Below, in pieces: positions 35,948-44,621 of a DNA stretch of 64,000 nucleotides. Every line of letters begins with the position of its first letter. Positions within the stretch are counted from its first letter, which is position 1. This DNA is from JAKVAV01 sp047632755 (lineage in GTDB: Bacteria > Bacteroidota > Bacteroidia > Flavobacteriales_D > Cryomorphaceae). Below the pieces are notes generated by a model. That model worked only from the letters and a program-made list of their open reading frames with translations. It was not told the DNA's origin and did no database searches. Where the stretch lies: NCBI GenBank assembly GCA_047632755.1, contig JBLIDT010000009.1:52152-116151 (forward strand). Direction: 5' to 3'. Both the position numbers and the translations under genes were made by a program.

Positions 35948-38432
35948 CCTGAGATTTTGACAAAGCCAGAATATTCGATAGTAATCTATATGCTCCCGAA
36001 ACACCTGCGGGAAGTTCTCTAAAGAAAGAAATTCCCGAATAGACGAAATACCCGTCTCCGTAGGGAGCTACGATGAGGCCTCCATTTCGTGAGGGTTCAT
36101 CTGGATCTGACCAACCAAGAACCGGAACGAAGTTATCGTCCCATTCATTGGCAAAGTAAAGCCCGCGTTCCTGAACCCACCCGTCAAAATCAGTCATAGA
36201 AAGTTGATTGGGTATGTTGAGAACAGGATGATCTGGTGCTAAGAATTCGGGACTTGCCGTTTCGTCGGTTACTCTTTCTCGGGAAAGCTCAAAAGCATAT
36301 GGGCCGATTTGATCTACTTTGATTCGGCGACTGGTATTGTACTGCACCAGCCAAGTGCCGCCATTTTTTACATACTCGTTTAGCGCTTCTTTTGCAAAAG
36401 CGAGGTCTTCGCGTGTATTGTAAGCTCTGATCCCCGTTACAATTGCATCGAATCGATCGAAATTTCCAGTCACCATGTCATCCTCTTGAATGATTTCGAC
36501 ATCGTAACCTACGGCGCGAAGGTATTTCGCAACTTCATCTCCAGGGCCTTCGATGTAGCCGATTTTAGCTACTCCTCCAAGATTTAGATCCACTGGTACA
36601 ATCTTTACGTTTGAAGGTGAAAGTTCGATTTGAGTTGGGATGTGATCGTATTCAATAACCCTCAAACTCTGAAGTTTTTCTGGTTGCGATCCGTCCTTCT
36701 GAAATTCGAGTCCGATCAGACCTTCACTTGGATTTACTTCAGGCTTAATTTTGAATGTCAGCAGTTTGGTTTCGCCCGCCGAAGAAAAATTTAATTGGAC
36801 TTCCTGCGGTTCACACGTCCATCCTTCAGGTGGAGTTGGCCGCAAGACTCCCGCCATTTCTCCCACATGAGATTGCGCTTTGATCGATATTTCTTTGGCT
36901 TCGCCTCCTGCAGCCACAATAGTGTTTTCATCAAAACCAGCGGTGATTTCAGGAACGATGTAAACGGGGCTATACAGTACTGCTCTAGCTGGATCTACTT
37001 CTTTTTGAACCACCTCCAAAGGAATGGACAATGCGTAGTGATTTATTTTTAGATCGACTTTGAGAACTAGGCTTGGATCATTTTCAGGTTTACCTAAATC
37101 GCTGTAGCCCAACACTTCGTAGATACTTTCAAAAGGTGCATTCAGCCAATATGGATTACTGTAGTCGGCATTTTCATCAATGGTGAGAATTGCTTCCGTA
37201 TAATAGAAGTCGTTTGTTTTGAGGCTCCCACCTGTCGTGTCAGAAAAGCCAAAACCAGCAACTTTCATCACCTCAGTTTCTATGTCACTGGTCAAATTGA
37301 TCTTTACCTCGCAGGAAACCTTAGAACCTGTAGCGACCAAATACTCCTTGGTAGTAGCCTCCATTTCCAAACCAGCTAGTCGCACTAGAAGATTTTCTAG
37401 ATCTGGAATTTTTCGATCTACCAAAGGAGTAGATTCGGCTTCATTCAAAAGAGTTAGTGCTTCGATTATTCCAGAAACACTGGCCGCTGGATCGGCGAAG
37501 TCGTAGTCATTAATGACTTTTTCTAGTATTCGTCCTACTTGCGGTACTTCAGTTTTGTCCCAATCTGTCGGGATGTTCGACAAGAGGTTTTCCCCTTTTT
37601 CAACCTTCTCTCCCAGGACGTATTCCATGAATTCCGTTTGGTTTCCCATCGGGTAATCCGATCCGAAACCTTGACTCTTGTGCTCGCTTCTGCTTCGTGC
37701 AGCAATTTGCGCGTAAGACTCACCGATCAATGTATTGTATTCACCTACGTTGACGGTGATGAAATCATCAGATTTTTGAGCTTGCTCCTCTAAGTCCTTT
37801 ATCCACCAAGTGCTGGTATTGAAGTACAGTCGCTTCGGTTGCCAAGTATCGACAAATTCGAGTTGTTCGGGAAAGGCATTGGGGTCGGCGGCCATATCAA
37901 AGACTTCTTCGGCTACTATGGCGCTTGCCTCGTGATGACCGTGACCAGCATTGTTTGTGGGTGGAAATCGAGTGACGATAACATCTGGCCGAAACTTTCG
38001 AATCACCCAAACGGCATCTCTCAGGATATTTGCTCTTCCCCATTTGTCGAAAGACTCATCGGCACTTTTTGAATAACCGAAATCAACGGCGCGTGTAAAG
38101 AATTGCTCACCTCCGTCGATATCCCTCGCTGCCAATAGTTCTTGGGTTCGCAATATGCCAATTGCAGAACCTATTTCAGTACCTATGAGGTTTTGTCCAC
38201 CATCTCCTCTCGTTAGAGATAGATAGGCCGTTCTTGCGTGAAGGTTGTTCTCGAAGTAAGAGATCAGCCGAGTGTTCTCGTCATCAGGGTGAGCCGCCAT
38301 ATATAGGATGGAGGCTGTATTTGATGCCTTAAGAAGTTCGTGGTAGAGTTCGGAAGAAGATTCTTTTTCGGGGAATTGCGCTTGAGCAGCGAATACGAGG
38401 AGTGAAAACAGCCCAGATAGGAGTAATCTCAT
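35931..38432 (-). CDS. PIG-L (LmbE)-family deacetylase, large exported form
   Basis: 833-aa protein with a signal peptide ending near FAAQAQ. The N-terminal PIG-L domain has the zinc motif AAHPDDENTRL (about residues 47-57), LTRGDGGQNLIG near 78-89, and the third metal ligand in NNAGHGHHEASA near 163-174. The roughly 500-residue remainder contains beta-sandwich strands and an alpha/beta region (VGYDVEIIQEDD...FDAIVTGIRAYNTREDL) resembling ThuA/class-I amidotransferase-like C-termini. PIG-L enzymes remove N-acetyl groups from sugars; the periplasmic location and adjacent symporter suggest glycan or amino-sugar scavenging, by inference. The start agrees with a signal peptide and an upstream -7 element. 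Confidence 0.88.
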   Translation of the reverse strand: MRLLLSGLFSLLVFAAQAQFPEKESSSELYHELLKASNTASILYMAAHPDDENTRLISYFENNLHARTAYLSLTRGDGGQNLIGTEIGSAIGILRTQELLAARDIDGGEQFFTRAVDFGYSKSADESFDKWGRANILRDAVWVIRKFRPDVIVTRFPPTNNAGHGHHEASAIVAEEVFDMAADPNAFPEQLEFVDTWQPKRLYFNTSTWWIKDLEEQAQKSDDFITVNVGEYNTLIGESYAQIAARSRSEHKSQGFGSDYPMGNQTEFMEYVLGEKVEKGENLLSNIPTDWDKTEVPQVGRILEKVINDYDFADPAASVSGIIEALTLLNEAESTPLVDRKIPDLENLLVRLAGLEMEATTKEYLVATGSKVSCEVKINLTSDIETEVMKVAGFGFSDTTGGSLKTNDFYYTEAILTIDENADYSNPYWLNAPFESIYEVLGYSDLGKPENDPSLVLKVDLKINHYALSIPLEVVQKEVDPARAVLYSPVYIVPEITAGFDENTIVAAGGEAKEISIKAQSHVGEMAGVLRPTPPEGWTCEPQEVQLNFSSAGETKLLTFKIKPEVNPSEGLIGLEFQKDGSQPEKLQSLRVIEYDHIPTQIELSPSNVKIVPVDLNLGGVAKIGYIEGPGDEVAKYLRAVGYDVEIIQEDDMVTGNFDRFDAIVTGIRAYNTREDLAFAKEALNEYVKNGGTWLVQYNTSRRIKVDQIGPYAFELSRERVTDETASPEFLAPDHPVLNIPNQLSMTDFDGWVQERGLYFANEWDDNFVPVLGWSDPDEPSRNGGLIVAPYGDGYFVYSGISFFRELPAGVSGAYRLLSNILALSKSQGEGNE

Positions 38433-38455
38433 GAATCATTTTTTGCCTTTGGAGG

Positions 38456-38463
38456 CAAATATA
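38456..38463 (-). promoter_or_regulatory. Bacteroidota -7 element of the PIG-L operon
   Basis: CAAATATA on the plus strand reads TATATTTG on the minus strand, 23 nt before the ATG. It forms one arm of a TTTGCCT/AGGCAAA hairpin, so promoter and stem overlap. No -33 TTG is seen. Confidence 0.5.
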
Positions 38464-38484
38464 ACCGAAACTGTGGGTGTTGTG

Positions 38485-39057
38485 TTAAAATGGGCGCGGG
38501 TCAGCACAAAACTTCTTCACCCATTCGAGGCTCTCGCCCGATCGCATAGCCTCGTAGAGGTCATCGGGACTAAGCGTATTGAATGTAGAGATGTCAGAAT
38601 CGATTTCATTCTGAATGTTTTCTAGGGAAGTGTCAAAAGATTCGACCGTTACATAATAAGTAGTCGAGCAAGAATCTGTTCGGCGACTAACCGAATAAGT
38701 CTCAAACATTAAGTTGATTGATGCATTGGCGGGAAGTCTCGCTAATTCTGGAGAATTAAGATTGGTTTTCGAAAACCCTTTCTGGTTCACCGAAACGATG
38801 GTCTTGGAGAGCTTTTCGCACGAAGAATTCTCGTCTTCTTCGCATGCAAATTCGCAAAATTCGTAGGAAGGGTCTACTAAGAAACGGAGTGTATCTAGTG
38901 CACTCTGATGAACTTCGTCGGTAGTTTCTATTGAGCGTTGACTCAAAAGTTGTGAATCCATGTCGTTTTGAACTTGACTATAGGTCAGGAATCCACCTGA
39001 AACCACTAGCGTGATCATCAAAACGAACAGTGTTATATGGCCAAATTCTTTTTTCAC
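38485..39057 (-). CDS. Hypothetical membrane-anchored protein with cysteine-rich ectodomain
   Basis: 190 aa. One N-terminal membrane helix (ITLFVLMITLVVSGGFLTY, about residues 8-26) works as an anchor or uncleaved signal. The outer part has cysteines in CEFACEEDENSSC and later DSCSTTYY and KFCADP, plausible disulfides in the periplasm. No family is recognised. It lies between folA and the PIG-L gene on the same strand but with gaps of 101 and 52 bp, so an operon link is uncertain. Confidence 0.68.
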   Translation of the reverse strand: MKKEFGHITLFVLMITLVVSGGFLTYSQVQNDMDSQLLSQRSIETTDEVHQSALDTLRFLVDPSYEFCEFACEEDENSSCEKLSKTIVSVNQKGFSKTNLNSPELARLPANASINLMFETYSVSRRTDSCSTTYYVTVESFDTSLENIQNEIDSDISTFNTLSPDDLYEAMRSGESLEWVKKFCADPRPF

Positions 39058-39158
39058 AACATAAAGAAAGTTAATTCACGATTAAACAACTGATCCTATA
39101 TCATAAAAGGTGCCAAAAGTTGTCAATCGGTCATTTCTAAACGATAAAAGGAGTTGAC

Positions 39159-39665
39159 TTATTTCCTTGTCCACTTCTCTATGCTGAACGAATAGTCGTG
39201 GCGCTCATCTTTCGGATGATTTTCCATGACTTCTTTGGTCCAATTGGATTCATCAAATTCGGGATAGAATGAATCCGCTTCGAAGGACTCATGGACCCTA
39301 GTGATGTACATCACATCTACCAAATTTTTTTCCAAGGCTAGTTTATAAATCTCACCACCTCCGATAACAAATACGGACTCGTATCCTTCGCTTTTGCAAA
39401 AGTTCAGGGCATCTTCAATAGAATTATAAACCAAAGCGCCATTTGAATCATAGCTTTCTTTTCTGGTTAGGACAATGTTGATCCGATTGGGTAATGGTCT
39501 GTATTTGTATGGGATACTCTCATAATTCTTCCGGCCCATAATTACCACTTTGTTCAAAGTGGAATCCTTGAAAAATTTCATGTCGTCGGGAAGGTTCCAG
39601 ATCAAGTCATTGTCTTTTCCGATGGCTCGGTTTTCGGCAATAGCCGCAATGGAATAAACGGTCAT
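39159..39665 (-). CDS. folA: Dihydrofolate reductase
   Basis: 168-aa enzyme reducing dihydrofolate to tetrahydrofolate with NADPH. Motifs: AAIAENRAIGKDNDLIWNLPDDMKFFK (about residues 7-33, with the W-x-L-P-x-D substrate site), VVIMGRKNYESIP near 40-52, and VFVIGGGEIYKLAL near 97-110. It overlaps thyA by 4 bp (ATGA), the classic coupling that regenerates the folate oxidised by thymidylate synthase. Confidence 0.96.
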   Translation of the reverse strand: MTVYSIAAIAENRAIGKDNDLIWNLPDDMKFFKDSTLNKVVIMGRKNYESIPYKYRPLPNRINIVLTRKESYDSNGALVYNSIEDALNFCKSEGYESVFVIGGGEIYKLALEKNLVDVMYITRVHESFEADSFYPEFDESNWTKEVMENHPKDERHDYSFSIEKWTRK

Positions 39666-40456
39666 ATGGCTATGGGAGCTTTAATATGTGGATGCGGATC
39701 ATAGTTCTCTAACTTGAAATCTTCGAACGTAAAACCAAAAATGTCTTTTACCTCAGGGTTGAGCTTCATGGTAGGAATTGCTCGGCACTCCCGGCTTAAT
39801 AGCTCTTTGACTTGATCGAGATGGTTTGAATAAATATGGGCATCACCAAAAGTGTGGACAAAATCTCCTGGCTCAAGGTCACAAACCTGAGCTATCATCA
39901 TCGTGAGCAAGGCATAAGAGGCAATATTGAAAGGAACGCCTAAAAAGGTGTCAGCACTCCTTTGGTAAAGCTGGCAGCTGAGTTTGCCATCTGCTACGTA
40001 AAATTGAAATAAAGTATGACAGGGTGGAAGGGCCATATCGTCTACAAAAGCAGGATTCCAGGCACTTACAATGTGCCTGCGGCTGTTTGGATTCTTCTTG
40101 AGGTTCTCGATGAGATGGGAAATCTGATCGATTTTTCCGCCATTCGGCGAAGGCCAGCTTCTCCATTGGTACCCATAAACGGGGCCCAATTCTCCATTCT
40201 CATCAGCCCACTCATCCCAGATGCGTACACCGTTTTCTTTCAAGTAGGCGATATTGGTATCGCCTTGAAGAAACCAGAGCAATTCATGGATAATACTGCG
40301 TAAGTGAACCTTTTTGGTGGTCACCAAGGGAAAACCCTCAGAGAGATCGAATCGTGTTTGGTATCCAAAGACACTTCGGATACCTGTCCCAGTTCTATCT
40401 GGTTTATCTACACCATTTTTCATGATGTGCTTAAGTAGGTCGTGGTACTGAATCAT
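39662..40456 (-). CDS. thyA: Thymidylate synthase
   Basis: 264-aa enzyme methylating dUMP to dTMP using methylene-tetrahydrofolate. Key motifs: DRTGTGIRSVFGYQTRFDL (about residues 20-38), ELLWFLQGDTNIAYL near 58-72, the catalytic cysteine in LPPCHTLFQFYV (about 144-155), and QRSADTFLGVPFNIASYALL (about 165-184). The length matches E. coli ThyA. A -7 element lies 22 nt upstream and folA follows in an overlapping frame. Confidence 0.98.
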   Translation of the reverse strand: MIQYHDLLKHIMKNGVDKPDRTGTGIRSVFGYQTRFDLSEGFPLVTTKKVHLRSIIHELLWFLQGDTNIAYLKENGVRIWDEWADENGELGPVYGYQWRSWPSPNGGKIDQISHLIENLKKNPNSRRHIVSAWNPAFVDDMALPPCHTLFQFYVADGKLSCQLYQRSADTFLGVPFNIASYALLTMMIAQVCDLEPGDFVHTFGDAHIYSNHLDQVKELLSRECRAIPTMKLNPEVKDIFGFTFEDFKLENYDPHPHIKAPIAI

Positions 40457-40477
40457 GCTGAATTATTTAACTTCTTT

Positions 40478-40485
40478 CAAATGTA
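40478..40485 (-). promoter_or_regulatory. Bacteroidota -7 element upstream of thyA
   Basis: CAAATGTA on the plus strand reads TACATTTG on the minus strand, 21 nt from the thyA ATG. The -33 part is not clear. Confidence 0.5.
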
Positions 40486-40542
40486 AGAAAGTGAGTAGAG
40501 CCCGCTAGTGGCTTGTTGATAAGAAGGGCAATTGTTGAAAAA

Positions 40543-41934
40543 TCAAAGGAACATTCCGACCAAAGCTGCGGTGAAAAGTGAAGCCAAAGTTCCTCCAATG
40601 AGTGCTTTTACTCCCAATTTAGAGAGCAGTCCTTTCCTGGAGGGAATTAGTGCGCCGATACCACCGATTTGAATACCGATAGAGGCAAAGTTGGCAAAGC
40701 CACAAAGGATGTAAGTACCCATGATCATAGATTTGCTTTCTGCGAATTGGCCAGTCATTTTTAATTCTCCCAGAGTAGTGTAAGCAATGAATTCGTTGAG
40801 TACAGTTTTCTCTCCCAGCAGTTGACCTACGAGTATCATGTCTGCAGTTGGAACTCCTATTATCCATGCGATTGGTGCAAAAAGATAGCCCAATATAAAC
40901 TCGAGAGTGAATTTGTCATAAGCTGTATACTCGGCCACCACAAGGTTTAACCCAGTGAAATTTCCAATCCAATCTCCTAAAATATAATTGGCCATGTAAA
41001 TAAAAGCAGTGAATACGAGCAACATGGCGCCTACGTTTACAGCTAATTTTATACCATCAGTTGTTCCGTTGGAAATCGCTTCCAATGCGTTGGCCCCCTC
41101 TTTGGCCCCCGTCATCTTCATATCCTTGCGAAAAGTTTCTGTTTCTGGTACGAGGAGCTTTGCAGAGATGACAGCGGCAGGTGCCGACATAATTGATGCG
41201 GTGAGCAGGTGTTTGGCGAAAATGATTCGTTCTATTTCGCTGTCTCCACCCAAGAAACCAATGTAGGCTGCCAAGACTCCACCTGCGATAGTAGCCATCC
41301 CTCCTGTCATGAGGCAATTCATTTCGCTACGAGTCATGACTCCCAAATAGGGCTTCACCAGTAGCGGAGATTCTGTTTGGCCTAAGAAGATGTTTCCAGC
41401 GGCAGCGAGGCTTTCAGCTCCAGAAAGTTTTAGTGTGCGGCGCATAATCCAGGCAAAGCCATAGACTACTTTTTGCAATATCCCTAGATAATACAACAAG
41501 GACATCAAGGCCGAGAAGAAGATGATGGTAGGCAACACTCTGAAGGCAAAGTTGAGCATGGATGAGTCTACCGAGCCATCGACAAAACTCCGAAAGAGAA
41601 AATCAGAACCGAAATCAGTGAATGAAATAATCTTCACAAATCCTTTGCTCAAATAATCGAATCCTGTACTGAATAGTGGAACCTCGAGAACTAAAATAGC
41701 CAGTATCAACTGAAGGATTAGACCTTTTGCGATAAGACTCCAACTAATGGATTTTCTCTTTTCGCTGAAAAGCCAGCCAATGCCCACTAGAAAGGCAATT
41801 CCCAATAAACCTCTGAGAATTCCGATGAGGGTAATATTCGTTTCAATGGGAGTGGAGGCGGATGCCTGAGCGATGGTGGTCGCAGGAATCAATAGGGCTA
41901 AGGCAGCTAGTGCCAAGATTTTCCTCCTTGTCAA
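40543..41934 (-). CDS. NupC-type concentrative nucleoside transporter
   Basis: 463-aa inner-membrane protein of the CNT family, importing nucleosides with Na+ or H+. Core patterns: SGAESLAAAGNIFLGQTESPLLVKPYL (about residues 172-198), MTRSEMNCLMTGGMATIAGGVLAAYIGFLG (about 201-230), and ELKMTGQFAESKSMIMGTYILCGFANFASIGIQIGG near 390-425. The N-terminus has a signal-like segment (LALAALALLIPATTIAQA) ahead of the first core helix. Two deoxynucleoside kinases in the window could phosphorylate imported deoxynucleosides. It starts 4 bp after the DUF151 gene, probably on one transcript. Confidence 0.92.
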   Translation of the reverse strand: MTRRKILALAALALLIPATTIAQASASTPIETNITLIGILRGLLGIAFLVGIGWLFSEKRKSISWSLIAKGLILQLILAILVLEVPLFSTGFDYLSKGFVKIISFTDFGSDFLFRSFVDGSVDSSMLNFAFRVLPTIIFFSALMSLLYYLGILQKVVYGFAWIMRRTLKLSGAESLAAAGNIFLGQTESPLLVKPYLGVMTRSEMNCLMTGGMATIAGGVLAAYIGFLGGDSEIERIIFAKHLLTASIMSAPAAVISAKLLVPETETFRKDMKMTGAKEGANALEAISNGTTDGIKLAVNVGAMLLVFTAFIYMANYILGDWIGNFTGLNLVVAEYTAYDKFTLEFILGYLFAPIAWIIGVPTADMILVGQLLGEKTVLNEFIAYTTLGELKMTGQFAESKSMIMGTYILCGFANFASIGIQIGGIGALIPSRKGLLSKLGVKALIGGTLASLFTAALVGMFL

Positions 41935-41938
41935 TGGG

Positions 41939-42538
41939 CTATTTTTTCGATCGACGATTTATTTCGTCTCTTATTTTTGATGCTTTTTCGTAATCTTCTT
42001 TTTCGAGTGCTTCTTGTAACTGTTTCTCGAGTTCAACTATGCTACCTGTGTCTTTGGGTTCTTCTTTATCAGAGGAGTCAATCCTGATTTCTTCAGGCGA
42101 TCCAAGTTTACTGCTTTCTTCGTCATCCTCATCGATAATGATTCCGGCTGAACTTAAAATGAAATCGTGGGTAAAAATTGGGATTTCGCAACGCAAAGCC
42201 AATGCTACGGCATCACTCGATCTAGCATCAAGCTCTATTTCTTTGCCATCTTTCACGCACACTATTTTAGCGAAGAAAATTCCTTCAACTAAATTATGGA
42301 CGATGACCTCGTTCACCACAATATCAAAACTATCTAGAAAGCTTTTGAAGAGATCGTGGGTGAGAGGTCGACTTGGCGTCATTTGCTCAAGAGGTATGGC
42401 TATAGCTTGCGCCTCAGCACCACCAATAATAATTGGCAACCTTCTATTCCCTGACTTTTCTTTTAGAATTAGCGCGTAAGCCCCTGTTTGAGTCTGGCTA
42501 TATGATAATCCTACAACTGATAACTCGATTTTATCCAT
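41939..42538 (-). CDS. DUF151 bifunctional nuclease-family protein with UVR motif
   Basis: 199 aa. The DUF151 domain (about residues 1-135: LSVVGLSYSQTQTGAYALILKEKSGNRRLPIIIGGAEAQAIAI, ARSSDAVALALRCEIPIF) is the family found in bacterial and plant bifunctional nucleases. A charged linker then leads to a C-terminal UVR motif (LEKQLQEALEKEDYEKASKIRDEI, about 168-192), as in UvrB/UvrC and some Clp proteins, a protein-protein contact helix pair. Biological role in Bacteroidota is unproven. It has the best-formed promoter on this strand and leads into the nucleoside transporter. Confidence 0.88.
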   Translation of the reverse strand: MDKIELSVVGLSYSQTQTGAYALILKEKSGNRRLPIIIGGAEAQAIAIPLEQMTPSRPLTHDLFKSFLDSFDIVVNEVIVHNLVEGIFFAKIVCVKDGKEIELDARSSDAVALALRCEIPIFTHDFILSSAGIIIDEDDEESSKLGSPEEIRIDSSDKEEPKDTGSIVELEKQLQEALEKEDYEKASKIRDEINRRSKK

Positions 42539-42566
42539 TTAGAAGCAACACCGATTGAATTTTACG

Positions 42567-42596
42567 CAAAAGTAATTCCCTTGGCGAGAAATCAAA
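42567..42596 (-). promoter_or_regulatory. Bacteroidota promoter of the DUF151-nupC operon
   Basis: On the minus strand TTTG (42596-42593), an 18-nt spacer and TACTTTTG (42574-42567) match the -33/-7 consensus, 28 nt before the ATG at 42538. The -33 element touches the etfA terminator stem. Confidence 0.75.
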
Positions 42597-42614
42597 ACGG
42601 CCTTGCGGCCGTTT
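42595..42614 (-). terminator. Terminator after etfA
   Basis: AAACGGCC-GCAA-GGCCGTTT on the minus strand: a perfect 8-bp stem capped by a GNRA loop, 35 bp beyond the etfA stop. The following T-run is weak (TTTTGATTTC, including the stem end). Confidence 0.65.
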
Positions 42615-42648
42615 CGTTTCACTAAAAATACAAAAATAAAGCAGTCTA

Positions 42649-43617
42649 CTAATTGGCCGCTTTGAATTTCTTTACAGCCTCAGTCAGGCGCGGAAGTACT
42701 TCAAAGGCATCTCCCACTACTCCATAGTCGGCTGCCTTGAAGAAAGGAGCCTCAGAATCAGTGTTGATAACTACGATTGTTTTACTTCCATTTACTCCTG
42801 CTAAGTGCTGAATTGCACCTGAAATACCAGCTGCTATGTAAAGATTTGGTCGGATAGCGATTCCCGTTTGTCCCACATGTTCGTGGTGCGGACGCCAATC
42901 CATATCAGAAACTGGTCTTGAGCAAGCCGTAGCTGCTCCAAGTGCATCTGCCAATTCCTGAACGATCCCCCAGTTTTCTGGGCCTTTTAATCCGCGACCA
43001 GCTGAAACAACCAATTCCGCTTCAGGCAAAGGGACTCCTTCTCCACCAAGAGCACGAACTTCTTTCACTTTGATCTTTCCTTCGGGAACTGCTGGAGTAA
43101 ACTCTTCTACTGTAGCCGTAGCATCTGTCTCAGATGGTTGCAGGCTATTGGGTAGAAGGCTTAAAATCTTCACATCCGTATTGATTCGGTATTTGGCGAA
43201 AGCCTTTCCCGAAAAAACATTCTTGGAAACGGTCATCGTATTTCCGTCAATTTCAGGAACGCTGGTAGCTCCAGGAACTAGTCCTGCTCCGATTTTTGCC
43301 GAAAGGCGAGCACCGAGAACTTTTCCATTGGGGTCAAAAGAGAAAACGATCACTTTTGCACTTTCCGCGTTTACGGCCTCGGCCACTAATGCCGAAAGGG
43401 TCTGCTCATTTTCTTCTGTAATAGAGCGATTGACTAAAACTTTTGAGGCGCCAAAGCGGCCTAGTTTCTCAAGTTTATCATTGCTCACATCACCGTAAGT
43501 CAAAACGGTAACGGTCGATGAAGTTTTATCGGCAATTTGCTTACCGTAATATATCGCTTCGTGGGCGGCCTTAGCAATTTTGCCACCGCGTGAATCTGCA
43601 AAAACAAGTACTGACAT
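42649..43617 (-). CDS. etfA: Electron transfer flavoprotein subunit alpha
   Basis: 322-aa FAD-binding subunit of the ETF heterodimer, which takes electrons from acyl-CoA and related dehydrogenases. The C-terminal FAD domain is recognisable: VVSAGRGLKGPENW (about residues 203-216), ACSRPVSDMDWRPHHEHVGQTG (about 231-252), LYIAAGISGAIQHLAG (about 258-273) and VVINTDSEAPFFKAADYGVVGD. It follows etfB after 22 bp in the usual beta-alpha order. Confidence 0.96.
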   Translation of the reverse strand: MSVLVFADSRGGKIAKAAHEAIYYGKQIADKTSSTVTVLTYGDVSNDKLEKLGRFGASKVLVNRSITEENEQTLSALVAEAVNAESAKVIVFSFDPNGKVLGARLSAKIGAGLVPGATSVPEIDGNTMTVSKNVFSGKAFAKYRINTDVKILSLLPNSLQPSETDATATVEEFTPAVPEGKIKVKEVRALGGEGVPLPEAELVVSAGRGLKGPENWGIVQELADALGAATACSRPVSDMDWRPHHEHVGQTGIAIRPNLYIAAGISGAIQHLAGVNGSKTIVVINTDSEAPFFKAADYGVVGDAFEVLPRLTEAVKKFKAAN

Positions 43618-43639
43618 TTGATCTGTGTTGTTTTGGTTC

Positions 43640-44380
43640 TTAAATTACTTTGGCTTCGTTGTGAAGGAGTCTTACCAGCTCATCCATATTTTCTGGGTCG
43701 ATTAGCTTTACATCTCCTTTTTCTGAAGGAAGGCTGTATTCGACCACTTCGGTTAATGCAAGAGAATCAGTTGGCTCAACGATGTTCAGGGGCTTCGATC
43801 TGGCCGCCATGATTCCTCTCATGTTTGGAATGCGCTGTTCAGCCATCCCTTTTGCACAGCTGATTACCATGGGGAGTTCACCTTCCAAAACTTCGATTCC
43901 TCCTTGAGCGTCCCTTTCCAAAGTCGCTTGTGTGCCTTCTATTTCTAATTTAGAAGCTACGGAGACAAATGGCATGTCAAGCATCTCTGCCAACATTCCA
44001 CCCACTTGAGATCCGCCGTAATTGATGGTCTCCTTCCCTACTAGCACAATGTCGAATCCTTGGTCTTTCGCATAGTCAGCTATTTGCTTAGCTACAAAAT
44101 AACCATCCGTTGGTTCAGCATTTATACGCACAGCATCGTCTGCACCAATGGCCAAAGCTTTTCTGATAATCGGGTCGTGATCTGCTCCTCCCACTGTAAT
44201 GGTGGTCACAGTTCCTCCGTTCTTCTCTTTTAATTCAAGTCCTCTTACGAGCGCGTACCATTCGTCGTATGGATTTACGATGAACTGTACTTTGTCTTCA
44301 TTAAATTTCGTGTTACTGTCTGTAAACGAAATTTTTGTGGTGGTATCAGGTGCCTTACTGATTCCGACAAGTATCTTCAT
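43640..44380 (-). CDS. etfB: Electron transfer flavoprotein subunit beta
   Basis: 246-aa AMP-binding partner of EtfA. Patterns: VGISKAPDTTTKISF at the start, VQFIVNPYDEWYALVRGLELKEK (about residues 31-53), GKETINYGGSQVGGMLAEMLDMPF (about 116-139) and the family signature EVLEGELPMVISCAKGMAEQRIPNMRGIMAARSK (about 161-194). First gene of the minus-strand etfBA transcript; a -7 element is 33 nt upstream. Confidence 0.96.
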   Translation of the reverse strand: MKILVGISKAPDTTTKISFTDSNTKFNEDKVQFIVNPYDEWYALVRGLELKEKNGGTVTTITVGGADHDPIIRKALAIGADDAVRINAEPTDGYFVAKQIADYAKDQGFDIVLVGKETINYGGSQVGGMLAEMLDMPFVSVASKLEIEGTQATLERDAQGGIEVLEGELPMVISCAKGMAEQRIPNMRGIMAARSKPLNIVEPTDSLALTEVVEYSLPSEKGDVKLIDPENMDELVRLLHNEAKVI

Positions 44381-44413
44381 AATTGTTGTTTTTATTTTTC
44401 AATAAATGGTGCG

Positions 44414-44421
44414 CAAAAGTA
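44414..44421 (-). promoter_or_regulatory. Bacteroidota -7 element upstream of etfBA
   Basis: CAAAAGTA reads TACTTTTG on the minus strand, 33 nt from the etfB ATG. No -33 TTG at proper spacing. Confidence 0.5.
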
Positions 44422-44568
44422 GCAGATTCCATTAAGAAAAATAGCTTCCTATTGCCTAACAAAGGTATGCACGCATAACAAATTTGACAAGGAAAGGTTG
44501 AGATTTGATTTACAGGCACGGGTCACGTTGCAGTATTTAGAATACAACGTGACCTTCAAGTCGAGTTT

Positions 44569-44602
44569 TTTGTAAACGAAGTATCATTTATTACTAAATT
44601 TG
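44569..44602 (+). promoter_or_regulatory. Bacteroidota promoter of pdhB
   Basis: TTTG (44569-44572), a 22-nt spacer and TAAATTTG (44595-44602) match the consensus, 19 nt before the ATG. Confidence 0.7.
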
Positions 44603-44621
44603 GTGCTCGAATTTTACTACA

